Positions 6,528 through 14,792 of a stretch of DNA of 34,972 bases are shown piece after piece. Source of the stretch: a virus; IMG/VR virus record IMGVR_UViG_3300036785_000387, positions 1-34,972 of that record; one strand, 5' to 3'. The stretch's first letter is position 1. The number at the start of each line of letters is the position of its first letter. The translations under genes and the position numbers were made by a program. Below the pieces are notes generated by a model, which ran no database searches, was not told where the DNA came from, and saw only the letters and a program-made list of their open reading frames with translations.

Positions 6528-7728
6528 TGTTTGGCGCGAGACGCTCGCCGAGGCGTTGGCGCATGAACAGGAGCATTGGGAGCGCGAACGCATCAGACAA
6601 CAGGAGCAATCGCAGCGCGAGCGTGCACTGATCGAGGCGCAAGCCGGCCGCACGATTGCCGAGCTGCGCGCCGAGATTGCAGACCGCAGCGCCAGACAGA
6701 ATGCAGCGTTTGCCGCCAAGCTCATTGAAATGGACAAGATGGTCATCGAGCGGCTCGCCATGGTGCGCGACGGCGCTCCCGGCCGCGATGGCAAGGATGG
6801 CGTTCCGGGCCTGATGGGATTGCAAGGTCCTGCAGGGGAAAGGGGCGAGCAAGGTCCGATCGGACCGGCCGGCAAGGATGGGGAATCGATCACCGGCCTT
6901 CCGGGCGAACGCGGGGAAAGAGGGGCGCCTGGCATTTCGATAGAAGGTCCACCGGGGCCGCGAGGCGATCAAGGTCCGCAAGGCGAGTCCATTATCGGGC
7001 CGCCCGGACCAGCCGGCGAGAGCATTACAGGGCCGCCCGGTCCGCGCGGCGAAAGTCTGCGGGGATTGCAAGGGCTTACCGGCGAAAGAGGCGAAAAAGG
7101 AGAAAGGGGCGAGTCCATTGTTGGCCCGCCGGGCCCACCCGGAGAGCACGGCGAGAGCATCACTGGCCCGCCCGGACCGATCGGCCCGGAAGGCCCAGTA
7201 GGGAAGTTGTCACATGTGAAACATTACGCGCCGGAGGCGGTGCATTATCGGGCCGACGTGGTGACCTGGGATGGTTCTACATTTCAGGCCATGCGCGACA
7301 CCAAGCATGCCCCGCCGCACGCCGATTGGATTTGCCTCGCGGCTGCAGCCCCGTCGGCGCGGGGCCTGACTATCAAGGGGACGTACAACGAGGCGCTGGT
7401 TTATGGCGAAATGGATATCGTGGCCCGCAACGGTGGGGCGTTCGTCGCCCGCAAAGACAAGCCTGGAATCTGCCCAGGGCCAGACTGGCAGCAGATCGCT
7501 CAGCCGGGGAAAGCCGGCCCGCGCGGAGATAGGGGCGAATCTGGTACCCTCGGAGCACCCGGCCCGGCCGGAAGGAGCGGCGAGCCCGGCAGATCGGCTC
7601 CTGCCCTGCGCGAGTGGAAGCTCGACCGGAAGACCTATACCGCGACCCCGATTCTGAGCGACGGGACCGAAGGCCCGCCGCTCGCGTTGCGCGGGCTGTT
7701 CGAGCAATTTATCGCCGAAGCGAAGTAG
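6457..7728 (+). CDS. Collagen-like repeat protein with coiled coil and carbohydrate-binding-like domains
   Basis: The product has 423 residues from the ATG at 6457, inside the portal 3' end; the frame is open further upstream but only as portal shadow. Residues 20-100 are charged and helical (coiled coil). Residues about 107-248 are Gly-X-Y collagen repeats (GAPGRDGKDG...), with interruptions such as GESIIGPPGP. Residues about 250-345 hold two short units of the type Y..GDVV.Y.G..F.A......P....W, resembling chitin-binding CBM5/12 modules. A second short Gly-X-Y run and a C-terminal unit follow. Trimerisation by the coiled coil and collagen helix is expected. It sits among head genes, so it may be a capsid fibre or surface protein rather than a tail fibre; this is inference. 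Confidence 0.85.
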   Translation: MQTNGKSLDSSTPQPEPDGDLLLDVWRETLAEALAHEQEHWERERIRQQEQSQRERALIEAQAGRTIAELRAEIADRSARQNAAFAAKLIEMDKMVIERLAMVRDGAPGRDGKDGVPGLMGLQGPAGERGEQGPIGPAGKDGESITGLPGERGERGAPGISIEGPPGPRGDQGPQGESIIGPPGPAGESITGPPGPRGESLRGLQGLTGERGEKGERGESIVGPPGPPGEHGESITGPPGPIGPEGPVGKLSHVKHYAPEAVHYRADVVTWDGSTFQAMRDTKHAPPHADWICLAAAAPSARGLTIKGTYNEALVYGEMDIVARNGGAFVARKDKPGICPGPDWQQIAQPGKAGPRGDRGESGTLGAPGPAGRSGEPGRSAPALREWKLDRKTYTATPILSDGTEGPPLALRGLFEQFIAEAK

Positions 7729-7769
7729 GCCACGCGTAACTTTTTGCGCTCCGAAATGAGGGGATTGTG

Positions 7770-8159
7770 ATGGCAGTGAATCCGACCGGGACGCAAGCGG
7801 AAAACGATGCAGCCGCCGTCGGGAATACGGTAGTCAGTAAGGTCGCGGATGGATCGCCGGCCGATCCAAATACCCCACCGTGGATGCAAGCGCTTCCTGC
7901 AAACGTGACGCTGCCGATCGTCACCGGGTCGGCGACCGTCGGCTCGACGCTTCAGTGCTCGACCGGCTCGTGGAATTACAGCGGTCTGGCATACGCCTTC
8001 CAGTGGTTACGCGCGGGCGCGAATATCGCCGGGGCGACTTCGAGCAGCTACGTGGTGGTGACCGCCGATAAGACAAACGTACTGAGCTGCAAGGTGACGG
8101 CCACGAACGCTAAGGGATCAACACCTGCAACGTCGGCAGCAACAGCCGTCGTTCCATAA
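7770..8159 (+). CDS. Ig-like domain protein, probable capsid decoration
   Basis: The product has 129 residues from ATG 7770 (GAGGGG upstream; a GTG at 7767 adds one residue). Residues 5-30 (PTGTQAEND, AAVG, K24, DGSP) repeat the motif of the 84-residue protein near the capsid genes. Residues about 45-129 form one bacterial Ig-like domain with the typical Y.FQWLR.G..I.GAT...Y.V...D....L.C.V.A.NA.GS pattern. Ig-like domains are common on phage capsid surfaces, where they may bind glycans or cells. The shared N-terminal motif could anchor both proteins to the same partner. RNA element E2 lies between it and the next gene. Confidence 0.8.
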   Translation: MAVNPTGTQAENDAAAVGNTVVSKVADGSPADPNTPPWMQALPANVTLPIVTGSATVGSTLQCSTGSWNYSGLAYAFQWLRAGANIAGATSSSYVVVTADKTNVLSCKVTATNAKGSTPATSAATAVVP

Positions 8160-8205
8160 AATGAGAGAGCGGCCCCCAGACTTGGCATCCGGTGACCGCC
8201 CCTTG

Positions 8206-8255
8206 TGATCACGGCACGCGCTGGTTGGGTGACAAAGCCGCTCTGGCCGCGATCA
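8206..8255 (+). ncRNA. Repeated structured element E2
   Basis: Stem TGATCACGGC (8206-8215) pairs with GCCGCGATCA (8246-8255) with one A-C mismatch. The loop is exactly 30 nt, with TGGGTGACA at loop positions 11-19 (8226-8234) and TG at its end, as in E1, E3 and E4. An inner GCT/AGC helix flanks the motif. The stem sequence is quite different from the other copies. No clear second hairpin follows, but ACGACATGA after it is shared with E3. Confidence 0.7.
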
Positions 8256-8289
8256 ATTCCTATTACGACACGACATGAGCTAAAAGACA

Positions 8290-8940
8290 ATGGCTGATGT
8301 GACCGTTCACGTCCTGACCCCGGCGACGACGACCGATCTGGTCACGCTGGACGAATGCAAGCTTTTGTCCGGCATCCTGCTGACGGATACCTCGCAGGAC
8401 GCCTATTTGACAATGCAAATAAGTATTCAATCGGAGATCGTCGCGAAAATGTGCAATCGCATTTTTGCACGCGAGCAGGTCGAAGAGAGCTGGCGCGAAA
8501 TGCAGGTCGATCCTGAAATTGGCGGCCCACGGTTGTTCCTGACGCATTGGCCGGTGGTTGCCACCGACATCGAGACCGTGATGATGAACGACACCGCGCT
8601 TACTTCAGACCAATGGGAACTGGAAGAAAATACCGGCAAGCTTTCAAATTATGCCGGATGGGGTGAGCCCGCCGTTGTGACGTACACCGGCGGATACATC
8701 TTGCCAGATGATGCTCCGCTGCCGTTGAAACATGCGACCGCGTTGCTGGTGAATGAAGCGCGCCGGCAACAGCAACGCGAAAGCATTGAGGGCATTCGTT
8801 CCCTATCTCACAAGCACGCGCGCGTGCAGTTCTTCGATCCGAATGCGCTGTTGCTCAAGACCATCAGCACCGGCGGTCAAACCGCAGTGCAGCTATCGGT
8901 CAGCCGCCTCCTGATCAAATACACGCAAATGAATGTCTGA
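8290..8940 (+). CDS. Head-tail connector protein (gp6-like)
   Basis: The product has 216 residues and fits phage head-tail connector proteins of the HK97 gp6 type, which add a ring beneath the portal. The N-terminal half has LVTLDECKLLSGI, then AYLTMQISIQSEIVAKMCNRIFAREQVEESW, the helical core typical of the family. VVTYTGGY and LPLKHATALLVNEARRQ follow. The ribosome binding site is poor. It opens a block of closely spaced neck genes. Confidence 0.8.
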   Translation: MADVTVHVLTPATTTDLVTLDECKLLSGILLTDTSQDAYLTMQISIQSEIVAKMCNRIFAREQVEESWREMQVDPEIGGPRLFLTHWPVVATDIETVMMNDTALTSDQWELEENTGKLSNYAGWGEPAVVTYTGGYILPDDAPLPLKHATALLVNEARRQQQRESIEGIRSLSHKHARVQFFDPNALLLKTISTGGQTAVQLSVSRLLIKYTQMNV

Positions 8941-8946
8941 GGCACG

Positions 8947-9288
8947 ATGCCTGTCACCGTCACCGTCGATGATACCGCGATCGAGAGGCTCTTGGGACGA
9001 TTCGATTCCATGGCCGAAGGAATCGCGCAACTCGAACAGACGATGCCCGAGGAGTTGACCGAGTGGCAGCGCGAAGATTTGCGCCGGGTGCGAACGTTTA
9101 CGGATCAACCGGAGCCATTCGTTAGCACCACAAAAGTTTGGCGACGTTGGAAGAAGCGTGTTTGGCGCGGGCGGCGACGCGGCCGGCGCGCACCGCTTGC
9201 GAGCCACGCGATCCTGAGTCCGAAATTGCGGGCCAGCCTGCATAAGCGGATGACGGATCTCGTTATGCGCAGCATAACGCGGAGCTGA
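8947..9288 (+). CDS. Small basic neck/tail-completion protein, unassigned
   Basis: The product has 113 residues. The N-terminus (MPVTVTVDDTAIERLLGRFDSM) and position match phage proteins of the HK97 gp10 or Mu gpG-type neck group. A strongly basic stretch near residues 65-80 (RRWKKRVWRGRRRGRR) is unusual and may contact DNA or the portal ring. GAGG lies just before the ATG. It is shorter than usual gp10 proteins, so the assignment rests mainly on position. Confidence 0.6.
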   Translation: MPVTVTVDDTAIERLLGRFDSMAEGIAQLEQTMPEELTEWQREDLRRVRTFTDQPEPFVSTTKVWRRWKKRVWRGRRRGRRAPLASHAILSPKLRASLHKRMTDLVMRSITRS

Positions 9289-9291
9289 AAA

Positions 9292-9666
9292 ATGGGACTG
9301 GACTATTCTGGTCTGATGTACGCGCCGGTCTACGACGTGTTGGCGCGGCAAATCTTGGTCACGCCTCTGGTGTCGGCGCCGACTGCTGGAAGCTATGATG
9401 TGCGCGGGATCTACGACACTGACGAAGTGGACATTGTCGGTTTAGACGGCAATTCGATCATATCCGATCAGAAGACCGAGCTTTATGTTCTTGAAGATGA
9501 TTTTATCAACGCGGGATTGGCGACGCCGTTGGCCGGAGATCGCATCGACATTCCCGCGGACGGCAGCGTGCGCGCACGCGGTGCGTTCGAAGTGGTCGAT
9601 GTCGTCAACAGCGGCGGCGGCGAGATGACGCTTACCATTCAAAAGTTGGTGAGTCCCGCGCCGTGA
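9292..9666 (+). CDS. Neck / head-tail joining protein
   Basis: The product has 124 residues, beta-rich, with a conserved-looking core TAGSYDVRGIYD, then LDGNSIISDQKTELYVLEDDF and PLAGDRIDIPADG. This resembles the stopper/ATP-binding head-tail joining proteins (lambda FII, HK97 gp7 group) found after the connector. Its stop overlaps the next start (GTGA at 9663-9666), implying coupled translation and comparable amounts. Confidence 0.6.
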   Translation: MGLDYSGLMYAPVYDVLARQILVTPLVSAPTAGSYDVRGIYDTDEVDIVGLDGNSIISDQKTELYVLEDDFINAGLATPLAGDRIDIPADGSVRARGAFEVVDVVNSGGGEMTLTIQKLVSPAP

Positions 9667-10046
9667 CGATCGCATATGTGCCGAGCTTGAAGTCCGCGAG
9701 GGCGCTAGCGGTCGTAGGCCAGATCGATGCCAGTACGACGCCGGGAAGCATCGAGATCGGGACCGCCGGCATGGGGACGGTGCTGGTGTCGATCACGCTG
9801 GAGAAACCCTCATTTTCCGAGAACGGTGATGGTGTGTTGACACTGCTCGGCACGACGTTGACGGCAAATGCAACCGCCGCAGGAGAAGCCGCCGCAGCGC
9901 AAATCCTGAACGGAGATGGCGCGCAGGTGGCAATCGGATTGACTGTTGGTCTTCCCGGGAGCGAGACTGATATCCAGATCAGCAACACGACTATTGCGAT
10001 AGGCGATGCGATTCCGATCACTTCATTGACGATTACAGGCTCTTAA
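9663..10046 (+). CDS. Beta-rich structural protein of the neck region, unassigned
   Basis: The product has 127 residues from GTG 9663, which overlaps the previous stop. It is Ala/Gly/Thr/Ile-rich, without membrane segments or Cys, and probably all-beta. The GDGAQVAIGLTVGLPG...DI.I....I.IG region recalls small proteins found beside neck genes in other phages, but I cannot name the family. Its stop overlaps the next ATG (TAATG, 10044-10048). Confidence 0.65.
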   Translation: MTIAYVPSLKSARALAVVGQIDASTTPGSIEIGTAGMGTVLVSITLEKPSFSENGDGVLTLLGTTLTANATAAGEAAAAQILNGDGAQVAIGLTVGLPGSETDIQISNTTIAIGDAIPITSLTITGS

Positions 10047-10846
10047 TGACCGTTAGCGGCAACATAGTCGAGAAACCCGATGTTGCGTTTGGCATCGTTC
10101 CGGGTATTGGAGTTGATGTTCCCTGGACCGAAGGCGGCGGCCTCGGGGAGCTGCAAAGCTATGCTTGGATTATCGTAGACAGCATCTATCAGCGTTTGGC
10201 CACCATGTCTTTGTTTCGCGGCTGGACGATACGACGGATAAATTCATTGCCAATCGAAGCCGGAATTCACATCCCGTTTATTGGCATCTTCAGAGGTGTG
10301 GAAGATATGGCTGGTGGAGACGGTTTCAGCCTGGGCAGTGTTAAGTTTGATCATACGCTTGAGATGGGATTTCAAATTGTCATTCAGGATAACGATTTGC
10401 CAGCCTGCGAAAAGACTCTCGATCGTTGCGAAGAATATTTGTTCAATCAAATATTCCGTAACAATGAATTGACGAACATGTTTCAAGACGGCCTGGAAAG
10501 ACTGGGCAGACGCGGATACCCGTCACCGGTGCAGATCACGGGTTTCCGGCGCGCAAAACGCGAAAATCATTATTACGGGACGAAGGGCGCTAAAAATGAA
10601 ACGCCAATCGCGCAAGGATTGATTCGATTGTCGATCTGCTTTCTATCGGACTGGTTTGCGACCGAATTTCCAGATCTTGAGCGCATCGCGTTGCAGACCG
10701 GCTGGCCGCTCGGCGGATCACCTGATGACATTCGTGGCGTTCAACAGACCGTTGTGACCTACGACTTCGACCATGACACCGGAAACTGGATACCAAATCC
10801 ATTGCCGGATGACGTGGTCTCACCGTTGCCGATTCCGGTTCCCTAA
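10046..10846 (+). CDS. Putative tail terminator/completion protein (Mu gp37 position)
   Basis: The product has 266 residues. It lies where Mu-like phages carry gp37, directly before the DUF2635 and sheath genes. Features are a helical segment SYAWIIVDSIYQRLATMSLF, GIHIPFIGIFRG, and a central region (SLGSVKFDHTLEMGFQIVIQDND) like tail terminator folds. ARRGYPSPVQITG-like and RLSICFLSDWFATEFPDLE blocks follow. A Pro-rich C-terminal tail ends the protein. It is longer than gpU or gp37 proteins, and the assignment rests on gene order. Confidence 0.55.
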   Translation: MTVSGNIVEKPDVAFGIVPGIGVDVPWTEGGGLGELQSYAWIIVDSIYQRLATMSLFRGWTIRRINSLPIEAGIHIPFIGIFRGVEDMAGGDGFSLGSVKFDHTLEMGFQIVIQDNDLPACEKTLDRCEEYLFNQIFRNNELTNMFQDGLERLGRRGYPSPVQITGFRRAKRENHYYGTKGAKNETPIAQGLIRLSICFLSDWFATEFPDLERIALQTGWPLGGSPDDIRGVQQTVVTYDFDHDTGNWIPNPLPDDVVSPLPIPVP

Positions 10847-10872
10847 ACCATCACAAAAGGAGAGCAAATAAT

Positions 10873-11316
10873 ATGTCTAACGAAGAGCAGAAGACCTCAT
10901 ATCGTTCCACATCCACATCGACGCGGAGCAAGGACACAGAGGAACGCATCCGTGGCCCGCAACCGCAGGCCATGCCTGTTGGACGAAAGCCAACTGTCGC
11001 GGCGCCGGTGCTTGAGCCGCATCAGTATCGTGACATCCGGGCCAAAAAATTGGCCACGGCGCAACCCCAAGCCGCCGTGGCGGCGGTGCCGACATTTGAT
11101 GCACGAGCGCAGGCGCGAAAAGATCGGCTGGCTCGCATTCGGTCCATGGTGCCTGATCAGACCGTGCGCGTGAACCCGCGTGACGAAGGCATACGCAAAT
11201 TGTTGCGCCATCCGTTGCGCGGCCGTGGCTTCCCGTCCACCGGCTCGGTCGAATGGCCGCTCGATACCTTCACGCGGCGGCGCATCCGTGACGGCGACGT
11301 TACGATTGCGCGTTGA
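10873..11316 (+). CDS. DUF2635-type protein upstream of the tail sheath (Mu gp38-like)
   Basis: The product has 147 residues with AGGAGAG before the ATG. Residues 1-95 are hydrophilic and probably disordered (Ser/Thr/Arg/Gln-rich). The C-terminal 50 residues (MVPDQTVRVNPRDEG...LP-like loop...FTRRRIRDGDVTI) carry the V.P..G...RRRL.DGDV pattern of DUF2635. Mu-like phages encode that domain just before the sheath, usually in proteins of about 60-70 residues. The long N-terminal extension is unusual. Confidence 0.7.
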   Translation: MSNEEQKTSYRSTSTSTRSKDTEERIRGPQPQAMPVGRKPTVAAPVLEPHQYRDIRAKKLATAQPQAAVAAVPTFDARAQARKDRLARIRSMVPDQTVRVNPRDEGIRKLLRHPLRGRGFPSTGSVEWPLDTFTRRRIRDGDVTIAR

Positions 11317-11357
11317 GGTTTAGAAAACCTTTCGGCCACACAGAGGAGACTACAACC

Positions 11358-13691
11358 ATGCCTATCAGTTTTGCACAGATTCCTTCTGATATTCGCGTAC
11401 CGCTTTACTGGGTCGAAGTCGACCCATCGATGGCCGGCCTGCCAATGATTCATTTGCGATCATTGTTGGTCGGCACGATGCTTCCGAGCGGCACGGCGGC
11501 ACCAGACATTCCGATGATCATCGGCACGCAAGCCCAGGTCGATGACAAGTTTGGAATCGGTTCCGAATTGGCTCGAATGTTTAAGGCGTTCTTCGCTAAT
11601 AATTTTGCCAACGAAGTGTGGGCAGGGCCGCTGTCAGAACCTCTGGGAAGTCCGGCGGCAGCGCAAGGCGCCATTGTCGTGACGGCTCCTCCGGAGCAGC
11701 CCGGTACGATTCATCTGTACATCGGTGGGCAGCATGTTGTCGTAAACCACGGCATCGATACGATTCAGCAGATTGCTCAAGAGATCCATGACGCGATCAT
11801 GGCGACGGGTGCCTATGCTGGTCAAATCGATGATCTGCCGGTGTCTGCTTCTGTCGTTGCGGCGGCGACCGGTGGCGGCAATGCGGTATCGCACGGCAGC
11901 AATTTGAAGGTGTCGTCTGTGATACCGGGAACAGATCCCGGCATTGATATGGGTGACACGATAAGTGGTAGTGGCATTCCGTCGGGCACGATTGTCACCT
12001 CGCAGTTGACTGGGGTGACGGGCCAAGCGGGCGACTACACGTGCAGCCAGGACATGACGTCGGCGGTGACCAACTTCGATCTCAACTTGGCGGCAACGGG
12101 TCAAATCACGGCTTTGACTGCCAGCACTACGATTTCGGTCACGGGCGTGACGGCTTCCGGCGGCACGATCCCGATTGGTGGCAGCATACTTGCGGCAACC
12201 GGGTCGGCACCGCCGGTCGGTATTCCAGCAGGGTCCACGATCGTCTCGCAGATCAGCGGCAACCCGCAGGGCGACGGCAGTTATACGATCAGCCATCCAA
12301 CGACTGCTGCAATAACCCCTGCTGTGACCGCGAAATTTGGTGTCACGGCGCAAGGCGTTGGAACCGCTTGGGGTCAATTCCTCGATGTGACCGGCGCCAC
12401 CGGTACGATCGAGATTGGCGCGCAAGTCACCGGGACCGGCATTCCGTCGTCGCCGACCTTCGTCATGACACAGAACTCTGGCACGTCTGGAGGTAATGGC
12501 ACTTACGTCATCAGCCAGGATGCTGATTGCGGGCCGCTGGCCAGCCCGGTTCCCGTGACCTTCTCCGCAACTGGTAATGCGGTGATTTTGAAGTGCAACT
12601 GGAAGGGTGTCAGCGGCAACGACATCCGGATTGATCTGAACTACTTCGGCAAGATCGGTGGCGAGACACTGGCGCCGGGCTTGCAGATCTCGTTGCCTCC
12701 GTCAAACTTCTTGACTCTGGGTTCTGGAACGCCAGATTTCAGTAAGCTGATCACCAATATGGGCGAGACGGAATTCGAGTACGTCGCGATGCCATATACC
12801 GACGCGACCAGCCTCAATGCCTGGGAAGTGGAATACGGATTTTCAGACAACGGGCGATGGGGATGGAAACGCCAGCACTTCGGGCACGTCTTTTCGGCTC
12901 GACGTGGTGCGTTCTCTGATTTGATCGCGTTCGGCAACTCGCGCAATAGCGGCGTAGTCTCCGTGATGGCATTCGAGGAGACCGTGCCTACGCCGGTCTT
13001 CGAGCTGGCGGCGGCTTATACTGCAAAGGCGCAGCGAGCACTGAGCAATGATCCAGCACGTCCGTTGCAGACGTTGCAACTGCTCAATTGTCTGCCGGCG
13101 CCGTTCCATGAGCAGTTCAACTGGCTCGAAATAAATGATTTGGCCTGGAATGGAATGGCGATTCAAAAGGTCTGGCCGGGCAGTGGTTACCCGCAGATCG
13201 CCCGAGAGCAGACGACTTATCAGCTAAATCTGTACGGGTACAGTGACGACGCCTATGAGCTGGTCACCACGCTGGCGACGTTGGCATTGCTGATTCGCAA
13301 TCAGCGTTACAACATCACCAGCAAATTCCCGCGCCATAAATTGGCCGACGACGGTACGCGTTTTGGGCCGGGACAGGCAATCGTAACTCCGGGCATTCTC
13401 AAAGCCGAGTTGGTGTCCGAGTATTACATCGACCAGTACAATGGTTTGGTCGAAAACGCCGCCGCTTTTGTACAGCACCTAATCGTGGAAAGGGACCCGA
13501 ATAACCCGAACCGCGTGAACGTGCTCTATCCTCCCGATCTGATCAACCAACTTCGCATTTTCGCCGTGCTCGCCCAATTTAGATTGCAGTACGATCGCGG
13601 CGTGGATGCAGAGATAATCGGGCCGAGTTCGCAGTTCTACAGCGGCAGTGCTCAGGCATCGACGTTGCCGCCCCTGACATTCGGCGCGTGA
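11358..13691 (+). CDS. L: Contractile tail sheath protein (Mu gpL-like) with a large insertion
   Basis: The product has 777 residues from ATG 11358 (GAGGAG upstream); the frame is open 15 codons further but without a site. The sheath surrounds the tube and contracts at infection. Mu gpL-like signatures are I..DIRVP..W.E.D, the RWGWKRQHFGHVFSARRG region, DPARPLQTLQLLNCLPAP, and a C-terminal block with FPRHKLADDGTRFGPGQAIV, VENAAAFVQHLIVERD and LYPPDLINQLR. Residues about 171-406 are an insertion of Gly/Thr/Ser-rich beta repeats, roughly three units of G..I.G.GIP.GT.I.SQ...G.G.Y..S. Mu gpL is about 495 residues; the insertion explains most of the difference. It probably sits on the outer sheath surface. 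Confidence 0.93.
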   Translation: MPISFAQIPSDIRVPLYWVEVDPSMAGLPMIHLRSLLVGTMLPSGTAAPDIPMIIGTQAQVDDKFGIGSELARMFKAFFANNFANEVWAGPLSEPLGSPAAAQGAIVVTAPPEQPGTIHLYIGGQHVVVNHGIDTIQQIAQEIHDAIMATGAYAGQIDDLPVSASVVAAATGGGNAVSHGSNLKVSSVIPGTDPGIDMGDTISGSGIPSGTIVTSQLTGVTGQAGDYTCSQDMTSAVTNFDLNLAATGQITALTASTTISVTGVTASGGTIPIGGSILAATGSAPPVGIPAGSTIVSQISGNPQGDGSYTISHPTTAAITPAVTAKFGVTAQGVGTAWGQFLDVTGATGTIEIGAQVTGTGIPSSPTFVMTQNSGTSGGNGTYVISQDADCGPLASPVPVTFSATGNAVILKCNWKGVSGNDIRIDLNYFGKIGGETLAPGLQISLPPSNFLTLGSGTPDFSKLITNMGETEFEYVAMPYTDATSLNAWEVEYGFSDNGRWGWKRQHFGHVFSARRGAFSDLIAFGNSRNSGVVSVMAFEETVPTPVFELAAAYTAKAQRALSNDPARPLQTLQLLNCLPAPFHEQFNWLEINDLAWNGMAIQKVWPGSGYPQIAREQTTYQLNLYGYSDDAYELVTTLATLALLIRNQRYNITSKFPRHKLADDGTRFGPGQAIVTPGILKAELVSEYYIDQYNGLVENAAAFVQHLIVERDPNNPNRVNVLYPPDLINQLRIFAVLAQFRLQYDRGVDAEIIGPSSQFYSGSAQASTLPPLTFGA

Positions 13692-13748
13692 TCTTCGTAA
13701 CGAGTGAGTATCTGACATAAACGCAGAAGCGTAGAAAGAGAGGTCAAA

Positions 13749-14114
13749 GTGGCGATCAGGTTTGCCGGAGTCGCGTTCGTCATGGTCGATGGCGCGCAGG
13801 AGCCGCTGCGCGGGGATCTCACGGTTTCCCCGAACAGCTTGGAAAGGACGATGATTGCGGGGCAAGATGGAATCCACGGCTATCAGGAGCTGCCGAGGGT
13901 ACCGTACATCGAGTGCAGCTTGAGCACCTTGCCGCAGGTCAGCGTGGACACGCTCGAACAGCAGGTGAATGTGACGGTGGTTGCGCAACTTGCCAACGGG
14001 AAGCAATATTCCTTGCAAGAGGCAACTTGCAAGGGCGGGATTGAGATCAACGCCCGTGATGGCCAGTTGCGTGTAAGATGGGAGGGAACTCGCTGCAACG
14101 AGATGGGATTCTAA
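13749..14114 (+). CDS. M: Tail tube protein (Mu gpM-like)
   Basis: The product has 121 residues from GTG 13749 (AGAGAGG upstream). The protein has the compact Tail_tube pattern of Mu gpM: G.A.V.VDG, then L..DLTVSPNSLERTMIAGQDGIHGYQELPRVPYIECSL, and a C-terminal LRVRWEGTRCNEMGF. Hexamers of this protein stack to form the inner tube. It follows the sheath gene and precedes the chaperone, as expected. Confidence 0.9.
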   Translation: MAIRFAGVAFVMVDGAQEPLRGDLTVSPNSLERTMIAGQDGIHGYQELPRVPYIECSLSTLPQVSVDTLEQQVNVTVVAQLANGKQYSLQEATCKGGIEINARDGQLRVRWEGTRCNEMGF

Positions 14115-14118
14115 ATAA

Positions 14119-14625
14119 ATGAACAAGCCAGTCCGCGAAGGCTTCATTGAACAGGATCCGGTCGAAGTAGAGGTACCGGCGGAAGCAACGCCGCCGGTAG
14201 TGGACGCGGAGATCGCGTCGGAAAAGCCGACCTATGAAGAACTGGAGGAAGAGGTCAAGCGGCTGCGCTTGCGTCTTGCGCCGCCGCCGGACGTATGGCC
14301 GATGGTGATCAAGCTTCGCCATCGGCCGATCAAAGCACCTACGAAAGACGGCAAGGAGGTGATGATCAACGAGCTGTCATTCCGCGAACCGCGAGCCAAT
14401 GACATGATAAAGGCCGGCGGCAATCCTGTGCGCGTGGCATTCATGGGCGTCGTCGATGGGCAGCCCAACTATGACTATCTGATCGACGATGGTCGAATGA
14501 CCAAGATCATGGCCAATCTGATGGGCGTTCAGGATGCTTATCTGATGGCTCTCGATCCGCGCGATTATGCTTCCGCGGCGTACAGGTTGCGCCGTTTTTT
14601 TATCTCGGATCAGGGGCTGTGGTAG
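14119..14625 (+). CDS. Tail assembly chaperone, zero-frame product (Mu gp41-like)
   Basis: The product has 168 residues. After an acidic, disordered N-terminus and a coiled-coil segment (YEELEEEVKRLRLRL), residues about 62-165 match the phage tail assembly chaperone family: V.KLRHRPIKAPTKDGKEVMINELSFREPRANDMI, then a helical D/L-rich region. It would bind the tape measure and recruit tube subunits. Near its end the message holds the slippery run at 14595-14601, so part of the ribosomes should shift and make the longer product. Confidence 0.85.
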   Translation: MNKPVREGFIEQDPVEVEVPAEATPPVVDAEIASEKPTYEELEEEVKRLRLRLAPPPDVWPMVIKLRHRPIKAPTKDGKEVMINELSFREPRANDMIKAGGNPVRVAFMGVVDGQPNYDYLIDDGRMTKIMANLMGVQDAYLMALDPRDYASAAYRLRRFFISDQGLW

Positions 14626-14792
14626 ACCCGGATGAATTCATTCTGAATTGCTACCGGCTTGCTGATCGTTACCATATCGACCCCGACTATTTGCTAGACA
14701 TGCCAATGTCGCGCGTCGCGATGCATCTCCACTACACCGTCAAGCTTATCGACGCGCAAATGCGTGCTCGCAGGAAGAGCGACGATGGCTGA
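14119..14792 (+). CDS. Tail assembly chaperone, -1 frameshift product
   Basis: If ribosomes slip -1 on T TTT TTT (14595-14601), reading goes on from 14601 through an open frame (YLGSGAVVDPDEFILNCYRL...) to the TGA at 14790-14792. This gives about 224 residues. The added part (DPDEFILNCYRLADRY, PDYLLDMPMSRVAMHL) looks like the second chaperone gene of Mu-like phages and has no start of its own nearby. The stop overlaps the tape-measure start by 8 nt. Frameshifted chaperones of this kind are a conserved trait of long-tailed phages; here the site is read directly from sequence. Confidence 0.8.
14595..14601 (+). promoter_or_regulatory. Programmed -1 ribosomal frameshift site (T7 heptamer)
   Basis: Seven consecutive T lie in the phase X XXY YYZ: zero-frame codons are TTT (14596-14598) and TTT (14599-14601), preceded by T14595. 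Both tRNAs can re-pair fully after a -1 slip. The zero-frame stop is 21 nt downstream (14623-14625) and the -1 frame stays open to the tape-measure start. Confidence 0.8.

Noticed and set aside
6405-7163. Long minus-strand frames opposite the collagen-like gene (Pro/Ser-rich)
   Set aside because: They are the antisense of Gly-X-Y codons, which is free of stops for compositional reasons. No ribosome binding site and wrong operon direction.
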